The notes: generated by a model not told the origin, from the sequence alone. DNA of 64,000 nt from Bemisia tabaci (GCF_918797505.1 NC_092793.1:62763749-62827748); one strand, 5' to 3'; positions 11,821-23,665 are shown, counted from the stretch's first letter. Program-made: numbers and translations.

Positions 11821-12950
11821 AAGCGCAGGGTTTTTTTAGGTGCAGACTAGTGATAATAATACCTCAAGAACTTTTTTTCCATATATTTTTCTATGATGGG
11901 AAAAAAATATTTCTCATACAAACTGTCGACGTTAACGCGTTTTTAATACAGAATTCAGCTTTCACCTGAAAAGTTACGCTAGATTACATATATTCCTGCA
12001 TCATATGATGGTTGACAGTCACATGGTAACCCTGTGTCCGCTCCGCCCTATCCTTCGATCCATAGTGCGCCGCCGTGCCGCGCCGAGCCGGACCACTCGG
12101 GACCATCTCCAGCGGGCCTCGGAGCCGATGCCTCGGTGCTTCAGCGATCAGTGGCTAGGTTCAACGTGCCGCGAAAAGTCACGTAGCCGCATTGCTCCGG
12201 ACCGCCCGTCTCTCATGTCGTTTGTCACTCACGTGTATCCGCCACCGAAATTTGTCATCCCGAATTCGCAGAACGGCAGTCTACTGTTTTTTGGCGCGTC
12301 GTTGCTCCCTTTCTCCTAGGCTGAGCCTTTGTGTTGATCGTCAGATCCTCCTCAGTTCCGTTCCTTGTTTCATCGCCGATGCTCGCGTTGGAAACAGGTT
12401 ATCTCTCGCGGTGTGGTATTAGTGCTTCAAGAGCTTTCATCTCCACAGTTTGCAATATCTTGATTCAACCCGTTAAAGTCATATCCCTACCTCAGGGTTG
12501 TTCCCGACGTACCCCTAAATTTGTTCATATACTTGCCTTCCTCCGTACATCATTCCGTGTCCCTTCATTCTGCTGAACCTTGTTCTAAGCCCATATCACA
12601 GCTCCTTCGCAGGTCGCATTGTCAAATCTGCGACACATTTGGCAAACTTGTGAAATCTTTATCAGCGCATTGCCGCCACCGAGGGTTGTAACCTTTGAAT
12701 TATTCGATACCCTAGGCTACTTAAGGATTCTTGTTCGCCTCTTGGAAATACTCTTATATTTTGACCCGTCCCATTTAGTTCAATCTGTCAACGTTTAGTC
12801 TGAAACCTGGAAATAGAGAGTGGGTTTTTATCGTGCGTGCCTCAAGGCGTTGACCAACATAAATATAGTGATACCTAGTGGTTGGGAACAGGAGTGTTGG
12901 GCATTGTGATTTCGGTAAGACCGACCTCCCTGTAGAATGGTCTCGATTTA
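11821..12950. other. Unassigned DNA upstream of CHSY
   Basis: No gene recognised. A GC-rich patch at 12030-12200 includes a decayed GATCGAGTCAATGG-family copy. Frames of 76-104 codons here match nothing known to me. The 3' part may contain the promoter of the downstream gene. An AAATATA element sits near 12857, but no start site can be fixed from sequence. Confidence 0.3.
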
Positions 12951-13038
12951 CTCTCGGTGGGTGCATGTCACTGTCCTGTGATCGGAGGCGCTAATCCGGC
13001 GCACCAAAAGTGCGCGATTCTGTATCGCCCAAGTAGTA

Positions 13039-13062
13039 ATGAGAAAGCGAAAGAAGAAATAG
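13039..13062 (+). promoter_or_regulatory. Short uORF upstream of CHSY start
   Basis: ATG at 13039 opens a 7-codon frame of basic residues ending at TAG 13060-13062. It matters only if transcription starts further upstream. Confidence 0.3.
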
Positions 13063-13110
13063 CGGACCCATCGGGCGAGCTTTGGATTTTGCGGAGAGAA
13101 AGCGGGGAAA

Positions 13111-13416
13111 ATGTGGGTTGCCAGCCTGCGGAGAGGCAAATATGACCCGCAGGTACGAGTGCCCCAAGTCGGAGTTGACGCTCTCGGGTTCAGTGACTCG
13201 TCGCAAGCACAGAGCTTTCCGAAACTCGGCCCGACGGCGACGATGCCTCTCGACGACATTAGGGGTCGTCGCGGGGTTCATAGTGGGGCTGTTGCTCCTG
13301 GCCGCGGGGAGGCAGCGCTTGATCCACTTGGACGACCGCATCATCTGCCACAACCGGCGAAGCAGTGTGGACGACTTGATGATCGATGCGAGCCCTGTCG
13401 ACCTGAACGTCAATAG
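13111..13416 (+). promoter_or_regulatory. Overlapping uORF, out of frame with CHSY start
   Basis: ATG at 13111 lies 31 bases before the CHSY start, in another frame, and stays open for 101 codons into the coding exon. It has A at -3, as does the main ATG, so ribosomes could initiate here and bypass the main start. The peptide looks like an off-frame reading of the exon and has no recognised domain. Its effect depends on the transcription start, which is unknown. Confidence 0.35.
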
Positions 13417-13999
13417 CGAGTACAAAGGCCTCGTCTTCGTGGGTGTTATGACGGCCCAGAAATATCTGTCCACCCGCGCCGTCGCCGTCTATGATACATG
13501 GGGGCGGGAGGTGGCCGGCAAGATTGCCTTCTTCGCTTCACAGGTCTCGCATCCGCCACCCAGCCATCCCCATCTCCCGCTGGTGCCCCTCAAGGGAGTG
13601 GACGACTCCTACCCGCCGCAGAAGAAGTCTTTCCTTATGCTCCAGTACATGTTCGAGAACTTCGGTGACCGCTTCGAGTGGTTCATGCGTGCCGACGATG
13701 ACCTCTACGTTCACCCAGAGAAGCTGGCGGCGTTCCTCCGCTCGGTTGATAGTTCCAAGTCCTACTACATTGGGCAGGCCGGACGTGGGAACCAGAAGGA
13801 GTTCGGGCTCCTGAGTCTGGAGTACGACGAGAACTTCTGCATGGGCGGCCCCGGGGTTATACTCAGCCGCGCCACGCTGGCCAAGATCGCCCCGCACACC
13901 AAGGAATGCCTCCAGAACCTCTACACCACCCACGAGGACGTGGAGCTTGGCAGGTGCGTCCGCAAGTACGCTGGGATTCCTTGTACATGGTCTTACGAG
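13142..13999 (+). CDS. CHSY1: Chondroitin sulfate synthase, coding exon 1 (N-terminal part)
   Basis: This exon encodes the first 286 residues of a CHSY-family enzyme, which polymerises chondroitin by adding GlcA and GalNAc in the Golgi. The start is the first in-frame ATG; an in-frame TGA lies at 13040, and the frame between has only non-ATG starts. A basic N-terminus is followed by a hydrophobic anchor (about residues 35-55), giving type II topology. Family signatures follow: GVMTAQKYL, LKGVDDSYPPQKKSF, the FMRADDDLYV metal-binding DXD-type motif (about residues 181-190), ENFCMGGPGVI, TTHEDVELGRC and a terminal WSYE. These belong to the N-terminal beta-1,3-glycosyltransferase-like domain. 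The exon ends in phase 0 at GAG followed by GTGAGT, and the next exon continues as MQTILYHN, as in relatives. The paralogue CHPF is less likely because the DDD and HED motifs are intact. The exon is much more GC-rich than its surroundings. Confidence 0.93.
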
Positions 14000-14399
14000 G
14001 TGAGTTCCCACGCATGATTTATCGTTTTAGCCACGAGCAAGCCCAGAAACAATGTATTTCAGAGACCCTGCACCAAGAATCTACCTAACAATGAGCAATT
14101 TAATCGGACGAGGTTAAAGTTAAGCTACTCTCCGCCTTTTGATGATCTTTGAGCCCAATTAAAATCACCTTATGATGCATGGTGATTGTCAGGGTGAGCA
14201 AACAGTCCGAAAGTAACTTTTACGTAGTAAGAAAGATAGCAGGCCAGGGTCTCTAAATCTACTGTTTCTGAGCAAGCCTATGAGGTACTTTAATTTGTAG
14301 TGTATTTTTTGTCAGATGTGTCAAGAAAACGATCAGGTCGGGCTGTAGCGACTTTATGTAGGTACGGAATGATTTTAAATTAATTTAATTTAATTTTAC

Positions 14400-14788
14400 T
14401 TCTTTAAATTTTTTTAGAGAGGAACAACATCCAGCAAAATTGTGACTTTGGAAAATATAAGTTCAAAGTAGGCCTGGAAAAGTGATGAATTTTTTTCGAA
14501 TTTAACTTTGAGGGGAAGGTGCAAAATGTTTTCAAATGGTGAGCAAGAGACGAGGCGGAATTTTCCTCTCCTCCTCTCTTGCCTCACGATCATCGGCTGT
14601 TAATACCAGGGCCGGATCAGCTAGGGTGCTTAAGCACTTCAGGCTTCCGGCCACCCGGCCCCAGCCACCTAAAACGGTTTTTTTATTATTATTTTTAATT
14701 TTTTTCGTGCGAGTGGTTCGATAAAATTTATTGGGCCCCCCGAAGTCTCGGAGATTTAAGGGTATCACCAAAATAAACATTTTGGTCG
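14400..14788. other. Unassigned intronic DNA
   Basis: No gene. A patch at 14606-14670 (AGGGCCGGATCAGCTAGGG and neighbours) looks like a fragment of a dispersed repeat, but no ends were found. Confidence 0.3.
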
Positions 14789-14796
14789 CTAAAATG

Positions 14797-15386
14797 CAAA
14801 GACATAAAGACGGAGCGCTAAAAGCAAAAAATGAAGCTTCTTTTCAATCACCTTTACTATTGGCTATAGGATTGGCGGCGAAATCGGGACAAGTTTGAAA
14901 TTCAAATGTAGGGCGGGAACTAAATAAAACTGCGGAAACAATGTATTTTAGGTTAATTTTTGCCCAAATTTACTTACACACTCATATTTGTATAACTTTA
15001 GGTTAGTTTTGGTCCGTCGTCGACCGATTAATTTCATTTGGGAGTAACTGTCATCTACGACTGTAACGGCCTGTTTGAACCGGCAGAACCACCATGAGCA
15101 GAAGAAAAACTAACTATATCTGAGATTACTGCCTGTTACCGAGCAAAAGTAAATGTATTATAGTAGGACGCAGTCCCAACTTTCTTAATATATTCGTTTT
15201 AGGCATTTAAAATACGTTTCGAAGAAGAAATGTGGAAAAATCAAGAGGACAAGTTCAAATCAAATTTCCGTTTGCCGCCATGGATTCCCGCGCTCATTTA
15301 CACACTCACACAAGCACCCAGCGCCGAACCAGGCTTCACTTTTTCCCCGTGCTTTTAGATACGAGCACTCCGTCTTTATGTCTTTG
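14797..15386. mobile_element. hAT-type MITE, 590 bp
   Basis: The inverted ends start CAAAGACATAAAGACGGAG, and the right end CTCCGTCTTTATGTCTTTG is its exact complement. A perfect 8-bp direct repeat CTAAAATG flanks it (14789-14796 and 15387-15394). This is the hAT signature. The interior is non-coding. Confidence 0.85.
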
Positions 15387-15394
15387 CTAAAATG

Positions 15395-16640
15395 ATAAGG
15401 ATTGCAGCCAGTAAGCGTCCCGCCTTAATGTCGCCATCAGGGGTAGTGCCACTGTATTGCTCTTTGTGGAGTACTTCGTGGCGCAAAAGTGTCATTTCTG
15501 GATGAAACGAGATGCCAAAGGGCAGAGAAAGTAAATGTGACAGTTGATGTCTCCAAAAACATTATTTAAGCATTATAAAGTGCTCATTGAAAAAAGTACA
15601 TAAGATCGTTTACTTTACCTGACTTTAGTAGAGCCGTAAAAGTGTGGAACCACACAAAACAGCATGAAACTAATGTAAGAGTTTTCAGAAAACTATCTAG
15701 ATGCTATACATCTTTAGTTTGGCTGCATGTCTTTGCAACTTTGAGAACTAGAGCACATTTTGTCCGGCGATTTCTTGTGTGAAAGCGTGCGGGCGGCGTT
15801 ATGCGATCTCCCCCTACAGTAGGGTTTCCCACTTTGAGGGTCACCTCCGAATTTTGATGATGGTACCCTCTAAATCGTTGACCCCACTTATAAAAATAAG
15901 ATTGCTCTAAAGAAAAAAATTCTGAAAAAATTTTTAAGGGGTGCGCACGGCCAAAAACCACCCCCCGGAACAGGGAAAAATTTCAAATTTTGCCCATTTT
16001 GACGATTTTTTTTTAAAACATTGTAATTGAGCTAGGGCTCTGAAAATTCCACAGTAAGAGCATTTGTTAGGGTACTTTAAAGAAAAAACGTTGTTCGTGT
16101 CATCATGCGTTTCCATTTTTTGCTATAAATCCTCAAAATCGGCTAAAAACGCGAGAATTTCAAGATTTTGTATTTTTGTCTTATGACGATTTTTTCAGCT
16201 GACAAAGTTAAATTAAACATAAACCGTGCCATGTATTGCATCTTGATACTCATTTTGACCACAATTCATACCTCACTTCACTAACCCCTCCCCGCTTCCT
16301 TATTTTTAACTGTAAATTCAGCGTTTCCTAAGTCGCGATAGGTGCGTGGGGTTTTTTTTCTTTTTTCCATTAGAGATCATATTTGTTTTCTTATTCTTAC
16401 ATTTTAAATGTCGACGTAATGTTTTATTAAAGTGGTACTTACTTATGAAAATGGGAGAGCATGATGTGGACTTTTTTTTAAAAAAAAAAAATAAATTGTA
16501 TTTTTGAAAAGAAAATTCATTTTACTGCAATAAATGGTAAGTAATGGACCCAAGCACCGAACAATTAGAAACAGCATCATTCCTTTCTTCTAAAATACTT
16601 CAACAGAAGCTCCGTAGGAAAAGAAGAAAAACTAACTGAA
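15395..16640. other. Unassigned intronic DNA
   Basis: No gene or clear repeat boundary. Long A/T tracts lie around 16000-16020 and 16470-16500. Confidence 0.3.
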
Positions 16641-16642
16641 TA

Positions 16643-16740
16643 AACTTCAGAAAGACGAGGTTGGGTCTTCCAAAAAAAAGTGGCAAGGTGCCTAAACAGT
16701 AGAGGAAATGCAAGATTACTTCCTCTTTGAATACCTAACA
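16643..16740 (+). repeat. Direct repeat left of Penelope copy 1
   Basis: The string from AACTTCAGAAA through GTCTTCCAAAAA, AGTGGCAAGGT and CAGT(A/T)GAGGAAATGCA recurs in the same order at 25650-25770, on the other side of the Penelope element. It may be an extended target duplication or part of a tandem element unit. Confidence 0.5.
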
Positions 16741-16805
16741 ACTGGGTTTGTGTTGGTAGCCGAGTGCTAGGAATAATGCAAAAAAATGTTTAAAAAAAAA
16801 AAACA

Positions 16806-17640
16806 ATGAATGAATGTGATACAATTCTGACCAAAAATATACAAAGCAATAATTCTATAAAATCTAGTCAAGAACAAAAATCTATTAACAAAACTGTCAA
16901 AAGTATAGGCCAGAAAATTGTAGATAATAATCTTGAGATAGTAAATGTTGACAAAAGCAGTGCAATTGTGTTAATTGAAAGTGAAAAGCTTAACGAAAAA
17001 GTCATTAACTTCATAGATGACAACAATATTATTGAATTGAATAAGGATCCCACCAAAAATTATGCAAAGTGCATTAATGATATGATTGATAATTCCAAGC
17101 ATATCATTAACCCAGATGTAAAAAAATGCCTAAAATACACCATACCCGCACGTAATAGCAGTAGTTTGAAATCCGCTAAAGCTCCAAACTTCAAACCCAT
17201 TATTAAACTACATAAAAATGGGTACCCTATTCGACCTTTAGTAAACACAATAAATTCACCTGCATATAAACTATCAAAACATCTGAGCAAAATAATAACA
17301 AATGTATTAGACTTAAATAATAGCTAAAGTGTTAAAAACAGTGCACATTTTGCAAAAAAGATGCATAAATTCAAAGTCGAAAAAGGACAGAAAGTGTTTT
17401 CATTAGACATAGTTAATCTATATGCTAACATTCCCACTGATGAAGCTATTCAAATTTTAGACCAAAAAATTCAAGAATCTGGAAAAATCAACGATCATGA
17501 GAGGGAAGAACTTGTTGGGATGACAAGAGAAATCCTCAATCAAAACTATTTCACTTATAAGGGTAGAACTTTCCAAGCAGAAAATGGTGTTGCCATGGGC
17601 CTACCAATTTCTGGTACTATTGCACAAGTGTTCTTAAATA
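16806..17640 (+). pseudogene. Penelope reverse transcriptase, N-terminal half (broken)
   Basis: The ATG-started frame has an upstream region with conserved features (NVDKSSAIVLIE, then FKPIIKLHKNGYPIRPLVN, typical of RT fingers). It continues into motif A (SLDIVNLYANIPTDEA, catalytic Asp) and motif B (NGVAMGLPISGTIAQVF). One in-frame TAA at 17325-17327 interrupts it, after which the same frame resumes and is open to the insertion at 17640. The N-terminus is shorter than in full-length relatives, so the 5' part may be missing. Function when intact: RNA-dependent DNA synthesis at a nicked target. Confidence 0.85.
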
Positions 17641-19007
17641 CACTGAAAAAAAAGTTCTACTTTTTTTAACTAATGTGGAATAGTAGCTGCAAAATGTTTA
17701 ATTTAACTCCCTGTGGCTTTAACTTGACGATAGCGGATTATTTAATTTAAGGGTCATTCCACGTCAACGCAACCAAGCTCGGAACCCGACCCCCTCCGAT
17801 TTGGCTGAAAATTGGTAAACGGGGTCTTTACATCATTCTAAGAAACTAACTTGAAGGGTTTTCCCATCCGACGCCCCGTTCGCGAGATATCGACCCCCAA
17901 AGATGGGGTGAATTTTAGCGATATTCAAAAAAGCCCGTTTTAGCGATTCTCATTTTCTCGACTTCCCTCTCTTTGACTTTCTGTAACGAGACTCTGTATC
18001 AATCGATCATACTTTGGAAGAGTGTTTCTAGACCAATTTTTCATGTAAATTCTGAATATGCCATCAAAATTGAGCTAAAAATTATTTAAATGGCCGTAAT
18101 TTAGAGTTTTTTAAAATTTACGATTTTTTCGCCATTCAATGTTCAAACTGCATTATCTAAAAAACAGTCTCTCCGATTTTCGATTTTTTTTAATACTTCA
18201 AGCTTAGGATATATACTTTTGGTTAATATACTTTTTTCAATTGCCATCGGACGGTTAAGGGCCTAAAAAAATTCAAATAGGCCAAAAAAGGCCAAAAATT
18301 GGTAAAAAAGGACGATTTTTCACACGTTAATCCAAATATTTAGATAATGAACTCTTCAATGATCGATATTTTTTCCCACTTTACCCTCTGACATGTATAA
18401 AAATGGACTATCAACGCTTTCCATACAGGCACCGATCGATTAACGGCCTGATGGAAACTGGGAACCGACCGAAAATCCTCGAAATTGACGCAAAAAGACG
18501 ATTTTTTCACACCGTAACCGATGCATTCCATGGATTGTAACTGCAAATTCCAATTTTCTCTCTCCATTTCAACCTTAAGGTGTATACTTTCGAGTAATGA
18601 ACCCTTACTAACGCGCATCGATGGGGCACGGATCCAAACGGAAATGAAAACCGGCCGGAAATGCTCAAAAATGACGGGAAAAGGCGATTTGTTGCATAGT
18701 CAGGGGAGCATGTGTTCGAAAATTACGTCCCGTTTGCACGTTTGTGATGCAAGTTTACTCTCTTCATTTTGGTCCCTAGGATGAGAAAATCTTTGGTGGA
18801 CTCTCCGATTTTGATGCCAAGGCCCCAAAAACAAGATGGCGGCCAAAGTGGAGGCTGAAATTGAAATTTTGGTAAAACGGCACAAAACGTCAAGAGAGGT
18901 GTCGATTCTCATGTTTTTTGGATCGTAGATTCCAGAAAAATTGTCATACAGACCCATCGACCCACGGAAATGACCAAAATCCAAGATGGCGGCCGATTTT
19001 GGCTCTT

Positions 19008-19369
19008 CCCAAGTAGCATTTTCAAGGGATAAATCGCGATTTGTTGAGATTTTGTCGGCGATAACATCGCTAAGATCAGCAGCATTTGAGCGATTATCCT
19101 CGATCTTGTCGCAATAAAATCGCGATTTTATCGCCCGGCAATTTATCGCGATATTATTGCAACAAAAATCGCGATATATGGCGATTCAATCTCGATTTTA
19201 TCGTCGAAAATTGGTCGCGATTTTATTGAACAAAAAATTGCGATGCATAGCGATTTAACCGCCATAAATCGCAATTTTTTATTCGATAATATTGCGGTAA
19301 ATTGCCACAAATATAATCGCGATAATCAACCGATAAATTCGCTATTCATCGCGATTACTGGTATTTGGG
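19008..19369. mobile_element. 362-bp element made of TCGCGATAAAA words
   Basis: It starts CCCAAGTAGCAT and ends with the complement of CCCAAATACCAG. The right arm of the host foldback lacks this block, so it serves as an empty site; comparison gives a 2-bp TT duplication. The interior is an array of ATCGCGA, TCGCGATTTTAT and related words. Non-coding. Confidence 0.75.
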
Positions 19370-20099
19370 TTTATTAGCTAAAACGTCAAATGCGGAGCGA
19401 AGAGAGGAGTGAAAACTCTATTTGTTTTCGAGGTCATATATTCCAAAAAAAATAGGAGAAAAAAACATTTCATGCCAAATGGTGCTGATTTGGACCATGC
19501 AAAGGCCGAACTCGGCAGTCATTTTGATTAGAGTGTTCCCGAACACTCTAATCGAAATCATTTTCCGGGTCAATTTCTATAATTAGCATTATTGGTTTTT
19601 TTTAGGACCGGTACCCCTGCAGAATATGGGTAAATTTGTTCTCAAATACGCAATAAAACTATTTCGATGTGTTTTGAGCCACTTAATCTGAAAATTGCGT
19701 TTATTCTTCCCGATCACCCCTCGGTTTTCCGAAAAACTAACCAGGATAATGATAATTTTTTCGAGCGGAATCGGCTTTTCCAGAGAATTGTAGGGTGATG
19801 GAAAAGAACGGAGGTTTCCGGATTCAGCCCCTGAAAATACGTAGGAATTACCTTATCTCATCCGGGAGACATGGTTGTAATTTTTTTGCTTGTTAAACAG
19901 TGCTATTACCGGGGAGTACCTGATACTCCCAATTTCGATAATAATTAATATACGTATTACACATACATACAAAGCCGCTTTTATAGCGCTCTCTGGCGCT
20001 CTGCGACACCTAGCCGCCAAAGTTCCCGATCCTCCCAAGGCCTTTCAGGGAGTTCACATACCCTCATTTTTTCTAAAACCCTATGTCGCCACCCTTTCA

Positions 20100-20605
20100 C
20101 TGGGTATCCCCTATGTCTCCTCCCAGGAGAAACCCAATCAAGCATCTTTTACGGCAGTCCTTCGTCCGTCATTCTATTGACATGCCCATACCAGTCAAGC
20201 TGTCTGATCATGCTGTCGAAGACGATGTCATTTTCGACTCCCATGATCTGACGCACTCTTTCATTGCGGACCCGATTGCTTCTAAAAATTCCTACTGCGA
20301 CCTCCTCCAGAAATCCATTTCCGTTGCTCTTAGCATCCCCTGTGTCCGTTCCTTCAGCTGCCAAACTTCACTGTCATATGTAAGAATACTTTTGTCTTCA
20401 ACGTTGTAAATTTTCCTCTTGTTCTCTTTGGAAATCTGCGGATCCCAAAGGATTCCATTGAATATAGCTGTAGCCTTCCTTGCTAGGATGTTTCTTTCCT
20501 TGATCCCTTTATCCGTTCTTCCATCCTGGGTCAACGGAACCCCCAAGGACCTATAGTGCGCCTTTGATCTGCTGCCCATCCTCCAACCCAATGCTTTGCT
20601 GATCA
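20100..20605 (-). pseudogene. LINE reverse transcriptase, C-terminal fragment
   Basis: Two minus-strand frames, joined by a frameshift near 20290-20360, resemble the C-terminal part of non-LTR retrotransposon ORF2. Recognisable pieces are SLGVPLTQDGRTDKGIKERN, LARKATAIFNGILW, KSILTYDSEVWQLKER, RATEMDFWRRS and QLDWYGHVNRM. The catalytic palm is absent, so this is a short relic trapped in the loop of the TTAA foldback. The clade cannot be fixed from this part. Confidence 0.75.
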
Positions 20606-22431
20606 CCAATAGTTTTATTGCGTATTTGAGAACTTTACCCATATTCTGCAGGGGTACGGTCCTAAAAAAACCAATAATGCTAATTACAGAAATTGACCCG
20701 GAAAATGATTTCGATTAGAGTGTTCCTGTTCCTGAACACTCTATTCCTAAACACTCTGGAAAAGCCGATTCCGCCCGAAAAAAATTATCATTATCCTGGT
20801 TAGTTTTTCGGAAAACCGAGGGGTGATCGGGAGGAATAAATGCAATTTTCAGATTAAGTGGCTCAAAACACATCGAAATAGTTTTATTGCGTATTTGAGA
20901 ACAAATTTACCCATATTCTGCAGGGGTACCGGTCCTAAAAAAAACCAATAATGCTAATTATAGAAATTGACCCGGAAAATGATTTCGATTAGAGTGTTCG
21001 GGAACACTCTAATCAAAATGACTGCCGAGTTCGGCCTTTGCATGGTCCAGATCAGCACCATATGGCATGAAATGTTTTTTTCTCCTATTTTTTTGGAATC
21101 TGTGACTTCGAAAACAGATATCTAGAGTGTTTACTCCTCTCTTTGCTCCGCATTTGACGTTTTAGCCACTAAAGAGCCAAAATCGGCCGCCATCTTGGAT
21201 TTTGGTCATTTCCGTGGGTCGATGGGTCTGTATGACAATTTTTCTGGAATCTACGATCCAAAAAACATGAGAATCGACACCTCTCTTGACGTTTTGTGCC
21301 GTTTTACCAAAATTTCAATTTCAGCCTCCACTTTGGCCGCCATCTTGTTTTTGGGGCCTTGGCATCAAAATCGGAGAGTCCACCAAAGATTTTCTCATCC
21401 TAGGGACCAAAATGAAGAGAGTAAACTTGCATCACAAACGTGCAAACGGGACGTAATTTTCGAACACATGCTCCCCTGACTATGCAACAAATCGCCTTTT
21501 CCCGTCATTTTTGAGCATTTCCGGCCGGTTTTCATTTCCGTTTGGATCCGTGCCCCATCGATGCGCGTTAGTAAGGGTTCATTACTCGAAAGTATACACC
21601 TTAAGGTTGAAATGGAGAGAGAAAATTGGAATTTGCAGTTACAATCCATGGAATGCATCGGTTACGGTGTGAAAAATCGTCTTTTTGCGTCAATTTCGAG
21701 GATTTTCGGTCGGTTCCCAGTTTCCATCAGGCCGTTAATCGATCGGTGCCTGTATGGAAAGCGTTGATAGTCCATTTTTATACATGTCAGAGGGTAAAGT
21801 GGGAAAAAATATCGATCATTGAAGAGTTCATTATCTAAATATTTGGATTAACGTGTGAAAAATCGTCCTTTTTTACCAATTTTTGGCCTTTTTTGGCCTA
21901 TTTGAATTTTTTTAGGCCCTTAACCGTCCGATGGCAATTGAAAAAAGTATATTAACCAAAAGTATATATCCTAAGCTTGAAGTATTAAAAAAAATCGAAA
22001 ATCGGAGAGACTGTTTTTTAGATAATGCAGTTTGAACATTGAATGGCGAAAAAATCGTAAATTTTAAAAAACTCTAAATTACGGCCATTTAAATAATTTT
22101 TAGCTCAATTTTGATGGCATATTCAGAATTTACATGAAAAATTGGTCTAGAAACACTCTTCCAAAGTATGATCGATTGATACAGAGTCTCGTTACAGAAA
22201 GTCAAAGAGAGGGAAGTCGAGAAAATGAGAATCGCTAAAACGGGCTTTTTTGAATATCGCTAAAATTCACCCCATCTTTGGGGGTCGATATCTCGCGAAC
22301 GGGGCGTCGGATGGGAAAACCCTTCAAGTTAGTTTCTTAGAATGATGTAAAGACCCCGTTTACCAATTTTCAGCCAAATCGGAGGGGGTCGGGTTCCGAG
22401 CTTGGTTGCGTTGACGTGGAATGACCCTTAA

Positions 22432-23590
22432 CAGAAGAGACATGTGTTAAAACTAGAAATGACAAGTTGCTTAAAATGACCATCCAATCAGTTGATAGAA
22501 TAATTTGTGTGGTTACACCAACAAAGATACGAGTGAATTTAATAAATCTCAAAGAGTTTTAGTGACCAGAAGAAATTGTTTAAAACAAAGTAAAATAAAG
22601 TATTAAGACAATAATTGCAATAGTTTGTTCTACCGTTTGCTAAGTTATACCGAAAAATATATTTGCCGAACCAACGAATTACAAATAGTAAAACTAACCA
22701 ATTCTCAAAAACGCCTCCAAATGAAGAGTTAGGCAAACAACAGTGGGCGCTATTTGTCATCCCATCACTATCCTATCCTTTGTTTTTCTTTGAAAGTCAA
22801 CAAATGTTTATCCTCTTTTAAATCCTTTGCACAAATCATGAGATTAATTTTATGCATACAAATAAAATCCTAGTCTTCATGCCTAGTTCCCATGCCAGGA
22901 AATGTTGATACAAGAAAAAAGGTATAGATATTTCAAAAGAAAAGCAAAAACCTTTTAAAAAAATTAGGATGCGATTTGCATACTTACTTTTTTATGAGAC
23001 GATTATTTATAATATGAAGCTCTTATTAAAATATAAAGTTCTGAAGTTGGAACACCATGTTTAAAAAAAATATGAATTATGATTATTATTCTTATGTTCT
23101 TTATTATTATTCTTATTTTATGGCTCTGATACTGAGGATACTCCGAGCGGACCTTGAAAAAAAAAAATTAAATTTACAGTGCCACCTCTTTAAACCAAGA
23201 AACCTTGATACAAAACACGTGTTTTAAGCGAATAAACCAGAGTTTATTCATGTCTAAGGATTTTTTGAAAATCTACCTTTATCTAAGGTGTTCTAAATAT
23301 TTTAAAAAAATTGATGCCCGTTATCATAAAATTAAAAAACCGAAAAAGGAAGAAACAGGCGACAAAATATTAAAATTTATTTTTTATTAAATATTCATGT
23401 ATAATAAAGGTAATTTAGAAAATATACCATTTTTAAAATATTTATGATACGTATTATTTTTTACTCATATGCAGTTTTTCTAAGACCAAAAAAATATTTA
23501 GCCTTTCGCTCTCACGCATATTTAATAATAAAAATAATCGAACATAATTCTATCACTTATATAGCTCAAATTCTCAGCGCTCAATCAGAA
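22432..23590. other. Interior of the TA-flanked element, right part
   Basis: AT-rich with no transposase or other recognisable gene. Short frames of 60-73 codons are not supported. Confidence 0.4.
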
Positions 23591-23665
23591 GCCCCGTTGG
23601 CTCAATAGGTAGCGCATTCGATTCGTGATAGGCAGGTCCCAGGTTCAAATCCCGATTGGTAGGTC
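23591..23665 (+). repeat. tRNA-like segment (SINE head?)
   Basis: Box A (TGGCTCAATAGG) and box B (GGTTCAAATCC) are good matches to RNA polymerase III internal promoters. The acceptor and T stems do not pair, and no clean anticodon arm forms. It is closely related to the minus-strand segment at 5583-5656. Probably a tRNA-derived repeat, possibly still transcribable. Confidence 0.5.

Larger units (their letters stand above)
17751..22427. mobile_element. TTAA-flanked giant foldback element, 4.7 kb
   Basis: The ends GGGTCATTCCACGTCAACGC and its complement lie inside perfect TTAA duplications (17747-17750 and 22428-22431), the target of piggyBac-type transposition. Arms of about 1.7-2 kb (17751 to about 19790, and about 20735 to 22427) are nearly identical, because frames of 87 and 94 codons are repeated with identical translations on opposite strands. 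The left arm has an extra 362-bp element. The loop holds a LINE fragment and a partial duplication of the arm tip. No transposase is seen. Classification as piggyBac-related rests only on the TTAA target. Confidence 0.8.

Noticed and set aside
12005..12576. Three overlapping plus-strand frames upstream of CHSY
   Set aside because: No recognisable domain, mutually overlapping, and partly over a decayed repeat.
13082..13141. TTG at 13082 as a CHSY start
   Set aside because: A eukaryotic gene is expected to use ATG; the first in-frame ATG is 13142 and the codons before it lack family similarity.
13538..14011. 157-codon antisense frame over CHSY exon 1
   Set aside because: It is the shadow of a GC-rich coding exon; the sense strand has clear CHSY motifs and splice signals.
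23591..23665. Functional tRNA gene
   Set aside because: Boxes A and B are present, but the acceptor, anticodon and T stems do not pair; a related copy has diverged, as in a tRNA-derived repeat.
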